Below the pieces are notes generated by a model. That model saw nothing but the letters and a program-made list of their open reading frames with translations. It was not told the DNA's origin and made no database searches. Of a DNA stretch of 64,000 nucleotides, positions 14,684-21,136 are shown piece after piece. How positions within the stretch are numbered: position 1 is the stretch's first letter; every line of letters starts with the position of its first letter. A program made the translations under genes and the position numbers. The stretch comes from Ruania suaedae (lineage in GTDB: Bacteria > Actinomycetota > Actinomycetes > Actinomycetales > Beutenbergiaceae), in contig NZ_CP088018.1 of the NCBI RefSeq assembly GCF_021049265.1, positions 496,001 to 560,000 on the forward strand, written 5' to 3'.

Positions 14684-14893
14684 CCGTCGCTGCGCCTGCG
14701 TCACGATGTCCTGCAGCCACTGCTCGGCGGCGGCGCGCAGGATGATGTAGCCCTTCGTGTCCCGCTCGGCCTCGAGTGGCGGTGGGAAGAGGTCTGGGTC
14801 GGCGCCGGTGGCGTGGATCGCCCGCCGGATCGTGTCCGGGGAGTAGGGCGTCACGTCCGCCAGCTCCTTGATTCGGTATGCAAGCCGGTCCAT
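14675..14893 (-). CDS. Excisionase-like helix-turn-helix protein
   Basis: A 72-residue protein starting MDRLAYRIKELADVTPYSPDTIRRAIHATG, a MerR/excisionase-type winged helix that reads DNA through the segment PYSPDTIRRAI, followed by a wing (GYIILRAAAEQWL). It may be the excisionase partner of the integrase or a regulator of early genes; position inside the early operon allows both. 1-base overlap with the upstream gene's frame. Confidence 0.7.
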   Translation of the reverse strand: MDRLAYRIKELADVTPYSPDTIRRAIHATGADPDLFPPPLEAERDTKGYIILRAAAEQWLQDIVTQAQRRSA

Positions 14894-15192
14894 CAGGCAC
14901 CTCTCATCACGTTGGTCACGGCACGTTCGCCGGTCGGGTCGGAGTACTGCAGGCGCCAGAACGCGTCAGCGTCCAGGGCCATGAGGTCGCGGAAGTGACG
15001 GACGATCCAGTGCCGGGAGAGCCGGGGGAACAGGCCCTCGAGGTGGTCGCAGGCGTCGCGCTTCGTCATGCCGGCGACAGCGGTCTGCAGGAGGCCGAAG
15101 TCGCGGCGCGCGCAGGCGTCTGCGAAGTCGTCAGCGTCCTCTCGTGGAGAGGTCCGCGGGGGAGTGGGGGCGAGGCCGGGTGGTGCAGTCAC
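14893..15192 (-). CDS. Phage hypothetical protein
   Basis: A 99-residue protein with a Pro-rich start and a helical remainder (ADACARRDFGLLQTAVAGM, HLEGLFPRLSRHWIVRHF). GTG 15192 overlaps the antirepressor stop by 4 bases. Not recognised. Confidence 0.6.
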   Translation of the reverse strand: MTAPPGLAPTPPRTSPREDADDFADACARRDFGLLQTAVAGMTKRDACDHLEGLFPRLSRHWIVRHFRDLMALDADAFWRLQYSDPTGERAVTNVMRGA

Positions 15193-15995
15193 GAGCCGAC
15201 CGCCGCGAGCGTGGGGGTGTCGGTCTCCAGCTCAGCCACGCCGCCGAGGTGCTGGTGCAACCAGGCGAGCCCCTTGAGGGTGATGCGCACCTGCGGGTCG
15301 CAGGTGACGCGCTCACCGGTGCGGTGCGAGATCCGCGTCTGCGGCTTGGCCATCAGCCGTCCGCTGTCGACGTGCGCCTGATACGGGATCCCGCGAGCGT
15401 CGATCCAGCGGAGTTTGCGCAGCAGCTTCGCCAGCCGGTTCTGCCCGATCTGGATCTGCGGGTCACGGGCGAGGATCTGTGCCGCATCGCGCATCGACCA
15501 GTCGCCGGCGGTGTCGGCCACGAGCGTGTCCCAGGAGTGCGCGGACGGCTCGAGCTCCTTCACGCGCCTCTCGGCCGCCTCGATGACGCTCTGCGCCTCG
15601 ACCAGCGCGTGAGCCATGAGCTCTCGGCCGGTCAACTGCGGTGCGCCGTAGGAGCCGGTCTTGCGGACGGAGGGCAGGACCTCGCCGGTCACCCAGCGAC
15701 GGAACGCGCGCACGCGATCGCGCACGCTCTCGTCGGCGATGCGGCCGGTCTGGCGCTGCACCATGGCGGAGTAGAGGCCTGACTCGGTGATGACGGTCAT
15801 CGACTGCATGCCGGAAGGGGTACGCACGGGACGCGTACCCACCTCCTCGGGCTCGAGGTGGCGGGTCAGGTCGGAGGCCATCCGGTAGCTGAGGATCGCG
15901 GCGACGTCGGCGGCGACGAACCATGGCTCATCGAACTCGCCCACGATGACGCGCACGCCCTCGCCGTGGAAGTTGAACTGCGTCAGGCCGATCAT
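15189..15995 (-). CDS. Phage antirepressor (BRO-N plus KilA-C type)
   Basis: A 268-residue protein. Residues about 5-110 are a BRO-N domain (VIVGEFDEPWFVAADVAAILSY, VITESGLYSAMVQRQ, RAFRRWVTGEVLPSVRKTG). The C-terminal part from about 150 (WSMRDAAQILARDPQIQIGQNRL to the end) is the ANT/KilAC DNA-binding domain. Antirepressors of this kind antagonise the lysogeny repressor and favour lytic growth. It is the third gene of the leftward operon, after the Cro-like gene, as expected. ATG at 15995 overlaps the upstream stop by 4 bases. Confidence 0.92.
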   Translation of the reverse strand: MIGLTQFNFHGEGVRVIVGEFDEPWFVAADVAAILSYRMASDLTRHLEPEEVGTRPVRTPSGMQSMTVITESGLYSAMVQRQTGRIADESVRDRVRAFRRWVTGEVLPSVRKTGSYGAPQLTGRELMAHALVEAQSVIEAAERRVKELEPSAHSWDTLVADTAGDWSMRDAAQILARDPQIQIGQNRLAKLLRKLRWIDARGIPYQAHVDSGRLMAKPQTRISHRTGERVTCDPQVRITLKGLAWLHQHLGGVAELETDTPTLAAVGS

Positions 15996-16213
15996 CGGGC
16001 CACCTCGATCTCGATGAGGTCGTTGCGGCGGGCGCTGACGACGCCGTTGCGCATGATGCGGGAGTAGCCGACGTACCGGCCGCCGTGCATGCGCTTCATC
16101 GGCGCCCCGTTGCGGCGGTACGCCGGGCCGAGGTATTCGACCTCGGCGCCCCGGCGGGGGTAGCCGAGGTTCGTGAACTCGGGTGGGTTGATCTTGTAGA
16201 CCCTGGTGATCAT
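15992..16213 (-). CDS. Small basic phage protein
   Basis: A 73-residue protein rich in Tyr and Arg (YLGPAYRRNGAPMKRMHGGRYVGYSRIM), perhaps a small beta protein that binds nucleic acid. ATG 16213 with GAGAGGAA upstream. It lies between the Cro-like gene and the antirepressor. Confidence 0.6.
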   Translation of the reverse strand: MITRVYKINPPEFTNLGYPRRGAEVEYLGPAYRRNGAPMKRMHGGRYVGYSRIMRNGVVSARRNDLIEIEVAR

Positions 16214-16292
16214 GGGATGATTCCTCTCGGTACGTGGCCCTCGCCCGGTTCTGGTCGGATCGGCGGGGGCCATTGCTGTGCCGTGGCGGTGG

Positions 16293-16592
16293 TCAGGCTG
16301 CGACCGTCGCCCGCCTCTTGACCTGCGGTCGTGCGGTAGGCGACTCGTTGGGCACGAAAAGAGTGCCCGGAAGCACGCGCAGCGCCTCCTCGATGCGCTC
16401 GCCCACCGGCCTGGTGCAGGTGGACTTTTCGCCGTTGACGAGCATGTGGATGAACTGGCGGGAACACCCCGCGTACCGCCCGAGCCGGGCCTGAGTGAAG
16501 TCGTTCGCCTCCATGTACTTCGCGAGGAGGCCTGCGTCACGGAGCTTCATCCAACGTCCCTTCGATGCTCGGCGTCTGCGCTGTGGTCCCAT
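16293..16592 (-). CDS. Cro-like XRE-family regulator, first gene of the lytic operon
   Basis: A 99-residue protein with an XRE helix-turn-helix: LLAKYMEANDFTQARLGRYAGCSRQFIHMLVNGEKS (broken here into helices 2 and 3 around residues 35-60). An Arg-rich start and a basic tail flank it. ATG at 16592 has GGAGG 6 bases upstream; starts at 16598 and 16550 are alternatives. It is divergent from the cI-like gene and the first TTGAC-N5-GTCAA operator lies only 14 bases upstream of its start, so it is probably repressed in the lysogen. Confidence 0.85.
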   Translation of the reverse strand: MGPQRRRRASKGRWMKLRDAGLLAKYMEANDFTQARLGRYAGCSRQFIHMLVNGEKSTCTRPVGERIEEALRVLPGTLFVPNESPTARPQVKRRATVAA

Positions 16593-16605
16593 CTTCATCC
16601 TCCGA

Positions 16606-16778
16606 TTGACTAGTTGTCAAGCACTGGTGGACCAACGGTCCCATACCGGTTGACGGGAAGTCAACCTGCCCAAGCGCGGATATAGCGCAGCCGCAGGCCA
16701 CAAAGCGTTGCTGCCGGTCACGCCCTGGTTGACACGAAATCACCCGGTGCGGCGCTAGCCTGGTTGACAAGCGATGCA
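16606..16778. promoter_or_regulatory. Divergent operator region of the lysis-lysogeny switch
   Basis: Two complete copies of the palindrome TTGAC-N5-GTCAA occur at 16606-16620 and 16650-16664. A degenerate copy (TTGAC-N5-ATCAC) is at 16729-16743 and a half site TTGAC at 16764-16768. The TTGACA/G half sites also resemble -35 boxes, so repressor binding would cover promoters directly. The region lies between the Cro-like and cI-like genes. I could not fix convincing -10 boxes for either direction. Confidence 0.75.
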
Positions 16779-16823
16779 GCGACCGCTTGCCACGATCAGC
16801 CAGCCACCCGGAGAGTCCTCCTC

Positions 16824-17444
16824 ATGCACGCATACCGGAAGTTCGTCCAGCAACAGATGGACGAGCGCGGCTGGACGGCCACGGAGCTGGCGGTTGCCGG
16901 CGGGCTGACCAAGCAGACGATCCACAACATCGTCACCGACGATCGGGACCAGCTCAGTCAGCGCCCCAAGCAGTCGACCATCCTCGGTCTCGCCAGAGCG
17001 TTCCGCGTGGATCCCGATGTTGTCTTGCTCAAGGTAGGCGAGGCGATGGGGATCCCGGTAGAGAGGGCCGTCGTCACGTATGACGCCTCGCGCGTGTCTG
17101 ATGAGGAGCTGCTCCGGCTCCTCGCGCACAGACTCAAGCGAGAGGAGGTGGTGGGCAATGCTGAGCACCCCGCCCCCATGAACGAGACCGGCGCCCCGCC
17201 GGCCACCGGCATCAACCCCGAGGACTTGATGCCCGAGGATCAAGCCCACGGCCCTGATGAGTACGACGACCCCGCCGGCACCACGCCGGCCAACAGCAGC
17301 AACGTCAGACCCCTCCGCGCCGGCGACGACGCCGACACGACCGGGGTGCCGCCCATGCCGGAAGACCTCGCGGCCATGGAAGGCGAACCAGGCAACCCGC
17401 CGGACACCACCACAGGGGAACACGGGCAAGACCCAGGCCCGTAG
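16824..17444 (+). CDS. cI-like XRE-family phage repressor
   Basis: A 206-residue protein. Residues 1-70 form an XRE helix-turn-helix (FVQQQMDERGWTATELAVAGG and LTKQTIHNIV, then TILGLARAFRVDPDVVLLKVGEAMG). After about residue 95 the protein is acidic, Pro/Asp-rich and probably disordered, without the LexA-type Ser/Lys peptidase of lambda CI. ATG at 16824 has GGAGAG 8 bases upstream; a TTG at 16764 falls inside an operator and is unlikely. It heads the rightward lysogeny block that ends with an ImmA-like protease gene, which suggests control by proteolysis rather than self-cleavage. Confidence 0.82.
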   Translation: MHAYRKFVQQQMDERGWTATELAVAGGLTKQTIHNIVTDDRDQLSQRPKQSTILGLARAFRVDPDVVLLKVGEAMGIPVERAVVTYDASRVSDEELLRLLAHRLKREEVVGNAEHPAPMNETGAPPATGINPEDLMPEDQAHGPDEYDDPAGTTPANSSNVRPLRAGDDADTTGVPPMPEDLAAMEGEPGNPPDTTTGEHGQDPGP

Positions 17445-17495
17445 TTGCAGACTGAAGTTGCGTTGTAAAGGGATCCAAGAGATTGGTGGCAAGGC

Positions 17496-18245
17496 GTGCA
17501 GCGCAGACCAGGCCTGGAAGTCCGTGATGTGTTCGAGGACCCGATCGAGCATGCAACGAAGGATGCGCGCTGGGGCATCGCGTCTGTCGTCGTGAAGACT
17601 GAAGCGGGCGATACCCCCAACCTCGTAGCGAACGAACTCGTGTGCGCACGACTAGCAGCCGCTGTAGGACTGCCGGTCCCGGCTGGCGAAGTAGGGCGGG
17701 TTGAAGGGGGCGGAAGGGCGTGGGTGAGCACTCAGATCGGCCCCGACCTGCCACCCGAGGATCCGATCATCGTGGCAGCCGAGGCTCCGCGCATGGCCGC
17801 AGGCTGCGCTGTTTTCGACGTCTGGATCGGCAACCCGGACCGGCACGAAGAGAACCTGTTGTACAGCGCGCAGTACGGCCTGTGGCTCATTGACCACGAG
17901 CAGGCGCTCGCGGGCACGGAGTCAGATCTGGAAGCGGCATGTGAGCGACTTCAGAGCGCGCCGCTACGGACCCACATGTTCCGCGACGTGACGCTAGACC
18001 CAGTAGAAGTCAACCTATGGACGACCCGGATCACTCACAACTTCAGCATGTCAGTGGTCGACGGCATCCTGGAAGATGCGCGGCTGCGTGGCCTGTTCAC
18101 GAGGCCGACGATGCGGGCCTACCGGCACCTGCTCGCGACACGGAAGGCCCGGCTGGCCGAACTCGTGCACAAGTCCAACCTCATAGAGAATGACTCAGAG
18201 AACGGAGAGGAGGAGATCCCATGGCCTGTAGATGGCGGCTCGTGA
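17496..18245 (+). CDS. HipA-like kinase (HipA_2 type), phage-borne
   Basis: A 249-residue protein with a small HipA-type kinase core: VVVKT (Lys34, ATP-binding), LVANELVCARLAAAVGLP (43-60), the catalytic loop GNPDRHEENLLY (Asp115, His117, Asn120) and the metal-binding Asp133 in LIDHEQA. Classic HipA is about 440 residues; this is the shorter HipA-like family (PF20613-type). The DUF3037 gene downstream starts inside its last codons, so they are co-translated. Together they look like a two-gene toxin/defence-like module. GC of this stretch is visibly lower than the rest of the phage. GTG start at 17496; the substrate is unknown. Confidence 0.8.
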   Translation: MQRRPGLEVRDVFEDPIEHATKDARWGIASVVVKTEAGDTPNLVANELVCARLAAAVGLPVPAGEVGRVEGGGRAWVSTQIGPDLPPEDPIIVAAEAPRMAAGCAVFDVWIGNPDRHEENLLYSAQYGLWLIDHEQALAGTESDLEAACERLQSAPLRTHMFRDVTLDPVEVNLWTTRITHNFSMSVVDGILEDARLRGLFTRPTMRAYRHLLATRKARLAELVHKSNLIENDSENGEEEIPWPVDGGS

Positions 18246-19000
18246 AGTTCGTGCCCGATGTTCGGCGCAAGGAGCCCGTGAACGTCGGTATCGTCGTCGA
18301 CTCGCATGGCGAGTGGGCTGCTCGCTTCTTCGGGCAGGACCCCGAGACTGGACGAATCGATGGTCGGACCCTCCGGCAGAAGGGTCTCGATCGTGATGTG
18401 TTCGAGGCCTGGGTTGCTTACTACCAGCGCAAGATGACAGACGACCTGTGGGTAGATGTCGAGAAGATGCAAGCACGGAAGACTCACCTCATCTATACCG
18501 ACCCAGGCGGGACACTCTTCGAGGATCGCCCGGTGAGGCAAGTGGCCGATGAGCTCTTCGAGGATCTTGTGGCAGGGCAAGTGCCCGAGCCAACGGTTTC
18601 GGCCAGTGACCGCCTCAAGTTGGCAGTTGAGAAGGTCCTCGCTCAACTGGAAGTAGTGCCGGAGATCGATCCGACATTCGAGGTCAGCTGGGATAGGGCC
18701 CACCGGGCGCCCATAAGTTTCCACTATGGGTACCAGAATGGCCAATACCACCTAATGCACCGGTTGAATCTCACCACGCAGAACTCTGCAGCCCCAACGG
18801 ACTACTGGGCTCGTGCACAGGCAGCGCGGAGCGCCGGAGAAGCGGACAACTTCGTAGCGTTCTACTCGATGCAGGCGCTCGGGGGCATAGCAGACGTGGA
18901 TCGGGTGTTGGCGCCAGTCGAAGCAAACGGGCCCGCCATTGACATTGATGACTTCGCCAAGGCCACTACGGATCTCGAAGCCGTGTTCCACCCGTCCTGA
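18221..19000 (+). CDS. DUF3037 protein paired with the HipA-like kinase
   Basis: A 259-residue protein. The N-terminal half (WRLVKFVPDVRRKEPVNVGIVV, then LWVDVEKMQARKTHLIYTD) is the DUF3037 pattern. The ATG at 18221 has GGAGGAG 8 bases upstream and overlaps the kinase gene by 25 bases. From memory DUF3037 genes often sit next to HipA-like kinase genes, which fits a partner, substrate or antidote. Lines at 18481 and 18721 count to about 62% and 52% GC, against about 72% at 12481, hinting at separate origin. Activity unknown. Confidence 0.75.
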   Translation: MACRWRLVKFVPDVRRKEPVNVGIVVDSHGEWAARFFGQDPETGRIDGRTLRQKGLDRDVFEAWVAYYQRKMTDDLWVDVEKMQARKTHLIYTDPGGTLFEDRPVRQVADELFEDLVAGQVPEPTVSASDRLKLAVEKVLAQLEVVPEIDPTFEVSWDRAHRAPISFHYGYQNGQYHLMHRLNLTTQNSAAPTDYWARAQAARSAGEADNFVAFYSMQALGGIADVDRVLAPVEANGPAIDIDDFAKATTDLEAVFHPS

Positions 19001-19036
19001 GCCGAGTGTCGTTGGTCGGTCGTACGGTCGGCCACC

Positions 19037-19450
19037 ATGTGGCACCCCTGGCGCGCGCTCCGCAACCTCGCACACGACGTAGACGTCCACTGGGTCGACC
19101 AACCCGCCGGCCGCATCGCCGCCACCGACGGACGCCGCGTCTGGATGGACACGCGCCTGCTGCAGGTGCAACGTCGCTGCGCCGCCACCCACGAACTGAT
19201 CCACATCGAGCAAGCCCACACGTCCGGCTGTGACGCGAGGGTGGAGGCGTGGGTGCGTGCGGAGACTGCCCGCCGGCTCATCACCCTCTCAGCGCTCGTG
19301 GACGCCCTCCGCTGGACTGAGGACTGGCACGAGGCCGCTGACGTGCTTTGGGTGACCGTGGAGGTCCTGCAGGACCGCATCGACCATCTCACCCCCGACG
19401 AGACCGCCCGCCTCGTCGCCGTGTACGAGGAGACCGAGGGCGGGGCATGA
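19037..19450 (+). CDS. ImmA/IrrE-like metallopeptidase of the immunity region
   Basis: A 137-residue protein with a zincin motif THELIHIEQAH (His52, Glu53, His56) inside a helix, and further acidic residues in the following helices that could give the third ligand. ImmA-type proteases cleave phage repressors on DNA damage; this one is the last gene of the rightward lysogeny block with the XRE repressor, the usual arrangement. A TACGGT box lies 8 bases before the ATG, so it may also have its own promoter. Confidence 0.75.
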   Translation: MWHPWRALRNLAHDVDVHWVDQPAGRIAATDGRRVWMDTRLLQVQRRCAATHELIHIEQAHTSGCDARVEAWVRAETARRLITLSALVDALRWTEDWHEAADVLWVTVEVLQDRIDHLTPDETARLVAVYEETEGGA

Positions 19451-19478
19451 GCGCCGGCCGGCGCCGGGCATGACGAAA

Positions 19479-19517
19479 GCCCCCGCCACCAGCACCTCGC
19501 GGGCGTGGCGGCGGGGG
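19479..19517 (-). terminator. Terminator between integrase and the lysogeny block
   Basis: CCCCCGC at 19480-19486 pairs with GCGGGGG at 19511-19517, with further GC pairing inside and CTTTCG following on the minus strand. It lies 6 bases past the integrase stop and probably ends integrase transcripts; the symmetrical stem could also stop rightward transcripts. Confidence 0.65.
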
Positions 19518-19522
19518 AGTGG

Positions 19523-20737
19523 TCACAGTGCGCGCAGCTGGAGTGCCTCGGCGACGGACTCCATCGCGGCGCGCGTGCGCCTGGTGTCGGAGTGCAGGTA
19601 GGCCTTGGTCGACAGGATCGAGGAGTGGCCCATGATCGCAGTGATGGTCTCCTCGTCGGCGCCGCCGGCGCGCAGGAGTGTGGCGGTGGAGTGGCGTGCC
19701 TCGTAGAGGGCGTAGCGGCGGCCGGTCGTGTCGTCGAGGTGGGCGACGCGGGCCTCGTCCTGGATCCGGAACCACTGCTCGCGGTCGGCGGCGTCGGTCT
19801 GTGGCCGCCCGTCCGCGCGAGGCCAGACGAGGCCGTGCGGGGAGGCTGGCGCGACGTCGCGCCAGGTGGTGAGCGCCGCGGCCATCCACGGCACCAGCGG
19901 GATGAGGCGCCGGCCGGCCGAGGTCTTCGGGCGCACGAGGTGCAGCGCGCCGTCGAGGCGCTTGGCGATGTAGCCCGAGGGGATGCGGAACCCGGAGTCG
20001 CGATCACGGGGCACGCGGTAGGCGAGCGGCTTGAGCTGCCAGGACACATCGATCGTGGCGTCGTCGAAGTCGACCATGCTCCACGTGAGCCCCAGGCACT
20101 CGGCCGGCCGCATGCCCTGCAGGAGTGCGGCCACCCAGCGGGAGGCGTCCGGGCGCCGAGTGGCGGCCTCGAGGATGGCGAGCGCGTCGGGCAGGAGGAT
20201 GGCGTCGCGGTCGGACTCGCCGGCGTCGGGGCCCTCGACGAGCGTCACGACCCGGGGCACGTTGTGACCCTCGAGCGTGGCGTCCTTGAGCATGCGCTGC
20301 AGGGTGGCGTGTGCTCGTCGCTGCGTGGAGGGGTAGAGGTCGTTGGCCGCCATCGCCCGGGTGACGGCGCGGACGTCGCCGGGGGTGAGCTGCTCGAGCC
20401 GGCGGTGCCCGATGGTGGGGATGATCCAGGTGCGCACCTGGGAGGCGGTGGCCTGCATGGTGGTGGGGCGGTTCTTGTCGGCCTGCAGGTCGAGCCACTG
20501 ATCGGCCCAGGCCTTCACGGTGGCGCGGCTGGACGTGCTGACGCCCTCGGTGGCGAGGTCGCGGGTCTTCTTCTTGAGCTTGTCCTTGACGATGGCCTCG
20601 GTCTTGCCGGTGACGGTCACGCGGCGCCGGGTGCCCCGGGCTGTCCAGCCGGCCTCGATGGTCCCGATCCAGCGCTGCCGGGTCTCGTTGAAGTGGATGG
20701 AGCCTGTGCCGTACTGCCGGCGCTTGTCTCTGCTCAC
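19523..20737 (-). CDS. int: Phage tyrosine-type integrase
   Basis: A 404-residue site-specific recombinase. The N-terminal part holds an arm-binding region (QYGTGSIHFNETRQRWIG) and a SAM-like core-binding domain (TVKAWADQWLDLQADK). The catalytic domain shows Arg in LLQGMRPAECLGLTW, Lys in LVRPKTSAGRR, the YEARHSTATLLRAGG box, then IMGHSS and the nucleophile Tyr in STKAYLH. GTG at 20737 has GGGAGGGC upstream; a longer reading begins at ATG 20776. It faces away from the attachment site 120 bases to its right, the standard position for an integrase that targets the adjacent tRNA-Thr. Confidence 0.93.
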   Translation of the reverse strand: MSRDKRRQYGTGSIHFNETRQRWIGTIEAGWTARGTRRRVTVTGKTEAIVKDKLKKKTRDLATEGVSTSSRATVKAWADQWLDLQADKNRPTTMQATASQVRTWIIPTIGHRRLEQLTPGDVRAVTRAMAANDLYPSTQRRAHATLQRMLKDATLEGHNVPRVVTLVEGPDAGESDRDAILLPDALAILEAATRRPDASRWVAALLQGMRPAECLGLTWSMVDFDDATIDVSWQLKPLAYRVPRDRDSGFRIPSGYIAKRLDGALHLVRPKTSAGRRLIPLVPWMAAALTTWRDVAPASPHGLVWPRADGRPQTDAADREQWFRIQDEARVAHLDDTTGRRYALYEARHSTATLLRAGGADEETITAIMGHSSILSTKAYLHSDTRRTRAAMESVAEALQLRAL

Positions 20738-20858
20738 GTGCCCTCCCGAGTGACGGCCATCCTGATGGCCATTCACAGCGTACGCACTGGTTATGCAGAG
20801 CGTCCAGAATGGCTAGATTCCGCGGATAATTCCGCCCTCAGCCTACCGCACCTATACT

Positions 20859-20902
20859 CTCGTAATGAATAGGTCAAGGGTTCGATTCCCTTAGGCGGCT
20901 CC
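20859..20902 (+). other. Attachment site attR: 3' half of tRNA-Thr(CGT)
   Basis: CTCGTAA is the anticodon loop with anticodon CGT, followed by TGAAT (3' anticodon strand), a T-arm AAGGG-TTCGATT-CCCTT at 20876-20892, acceptor strand AGGCGGC at 20893-20899, discriminator T and CC. Bases upstream (CTATACT) do not pair with TGAAT and no D-arm is present, so this is only the 3' part, cut at the anticodon loop. It marks the right end of the prophage; the intact tRNA should be restored at the left end outside the window. Confidence 0.85.
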
Positions 20903-20907
20903 GAGTG

Positions 20908-20940
20908 ACGGGCCCGGCACCACTGCGGTGCCGGGCCCGT
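20908..20940 (+). terminator. Strong intrinsic terminator of the tRNA-Thr locus
   Basis: A perfect 14-pair stem, ACGGGCCCGGCACC with GGTGCCGGGCCCGT, and a 5-base loop, followed by TCGCGC. It is 5 bases past the tRNA 3' end, so it is the host terminator of the tRNA gene, now separated from its promoter by the phage. Confidence 0.8.
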
Positions 20941-20967
20941 TCGCGCATTCGCCCCTAGGATGAGGAC

Positions 20968-21126
20968 ATGATCAAGTTCCTCGCGCTCCTCCTGCTCGCC
21001 TGGCTCGTGCTCTCGATCCTCGGTTTCGTGATCGAGGGACTGCTGTGGCTCGCGGTCGTCGGCCTCGTCCTGTTCGCGGCGACCTCGGTGTTCCTGTGGA
21101 TCAAGCGCAAGGCAAGTCAGGCCTGA
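20968..21126 (+). CDS. Tiny two-span membrane protein
   Basis: A 52-residue protein, MIKFLALLLLAWLVLSILGF then a second hydrophobic segment, ending IKRKASQA. Two transmembrane helices with a positive cytoplasmic tail. TAGGAT lies 6 bases before the ATG, so the message may be leaderless. Such peptides are common in actinobacteria without known function. Confidence 0.75.
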   Translation: MIKFLALLLLAWLVLSILGFVIEGLLWLAVVGLVLFAATSVFLWIKRKASQA

Positions 21127-21136
21127 CGCCGGCCCC

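Larger units (their letters stand above)
1..20902. mobile_element. Right-hand part of an integrated temperate phage (prophage)
   Basis: Phage genes fill this stretch without interruption: portal, terminases, RusA, replication initiator, RecE/RecT, methyltransferase, antirepressor, divergent repressors and integrase. The right boundary is a 3' half of a tRNA-Thr(CGT) gene directly upstream of the integrase gene's start. To the right of it only chromosomal genes appear. The left part (head, tail, lysis genes and the other attachment site) lies outside the window. The layout is lambda-like but mirrored: leftward lytic genes, rightward lysogeny genes. Nothing in the visible part looks broken, so it could still be inducible, although the unseen half decides that. 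Confidence 0.93.

Noticed and set aside
19451-19464. 14-base perfect palindrome just after the ImmA-like gene
   Set aside because: A GC-only palindrome of this size is expected by chance in DNA of this composition and there is no loop or U-run for a terminator.
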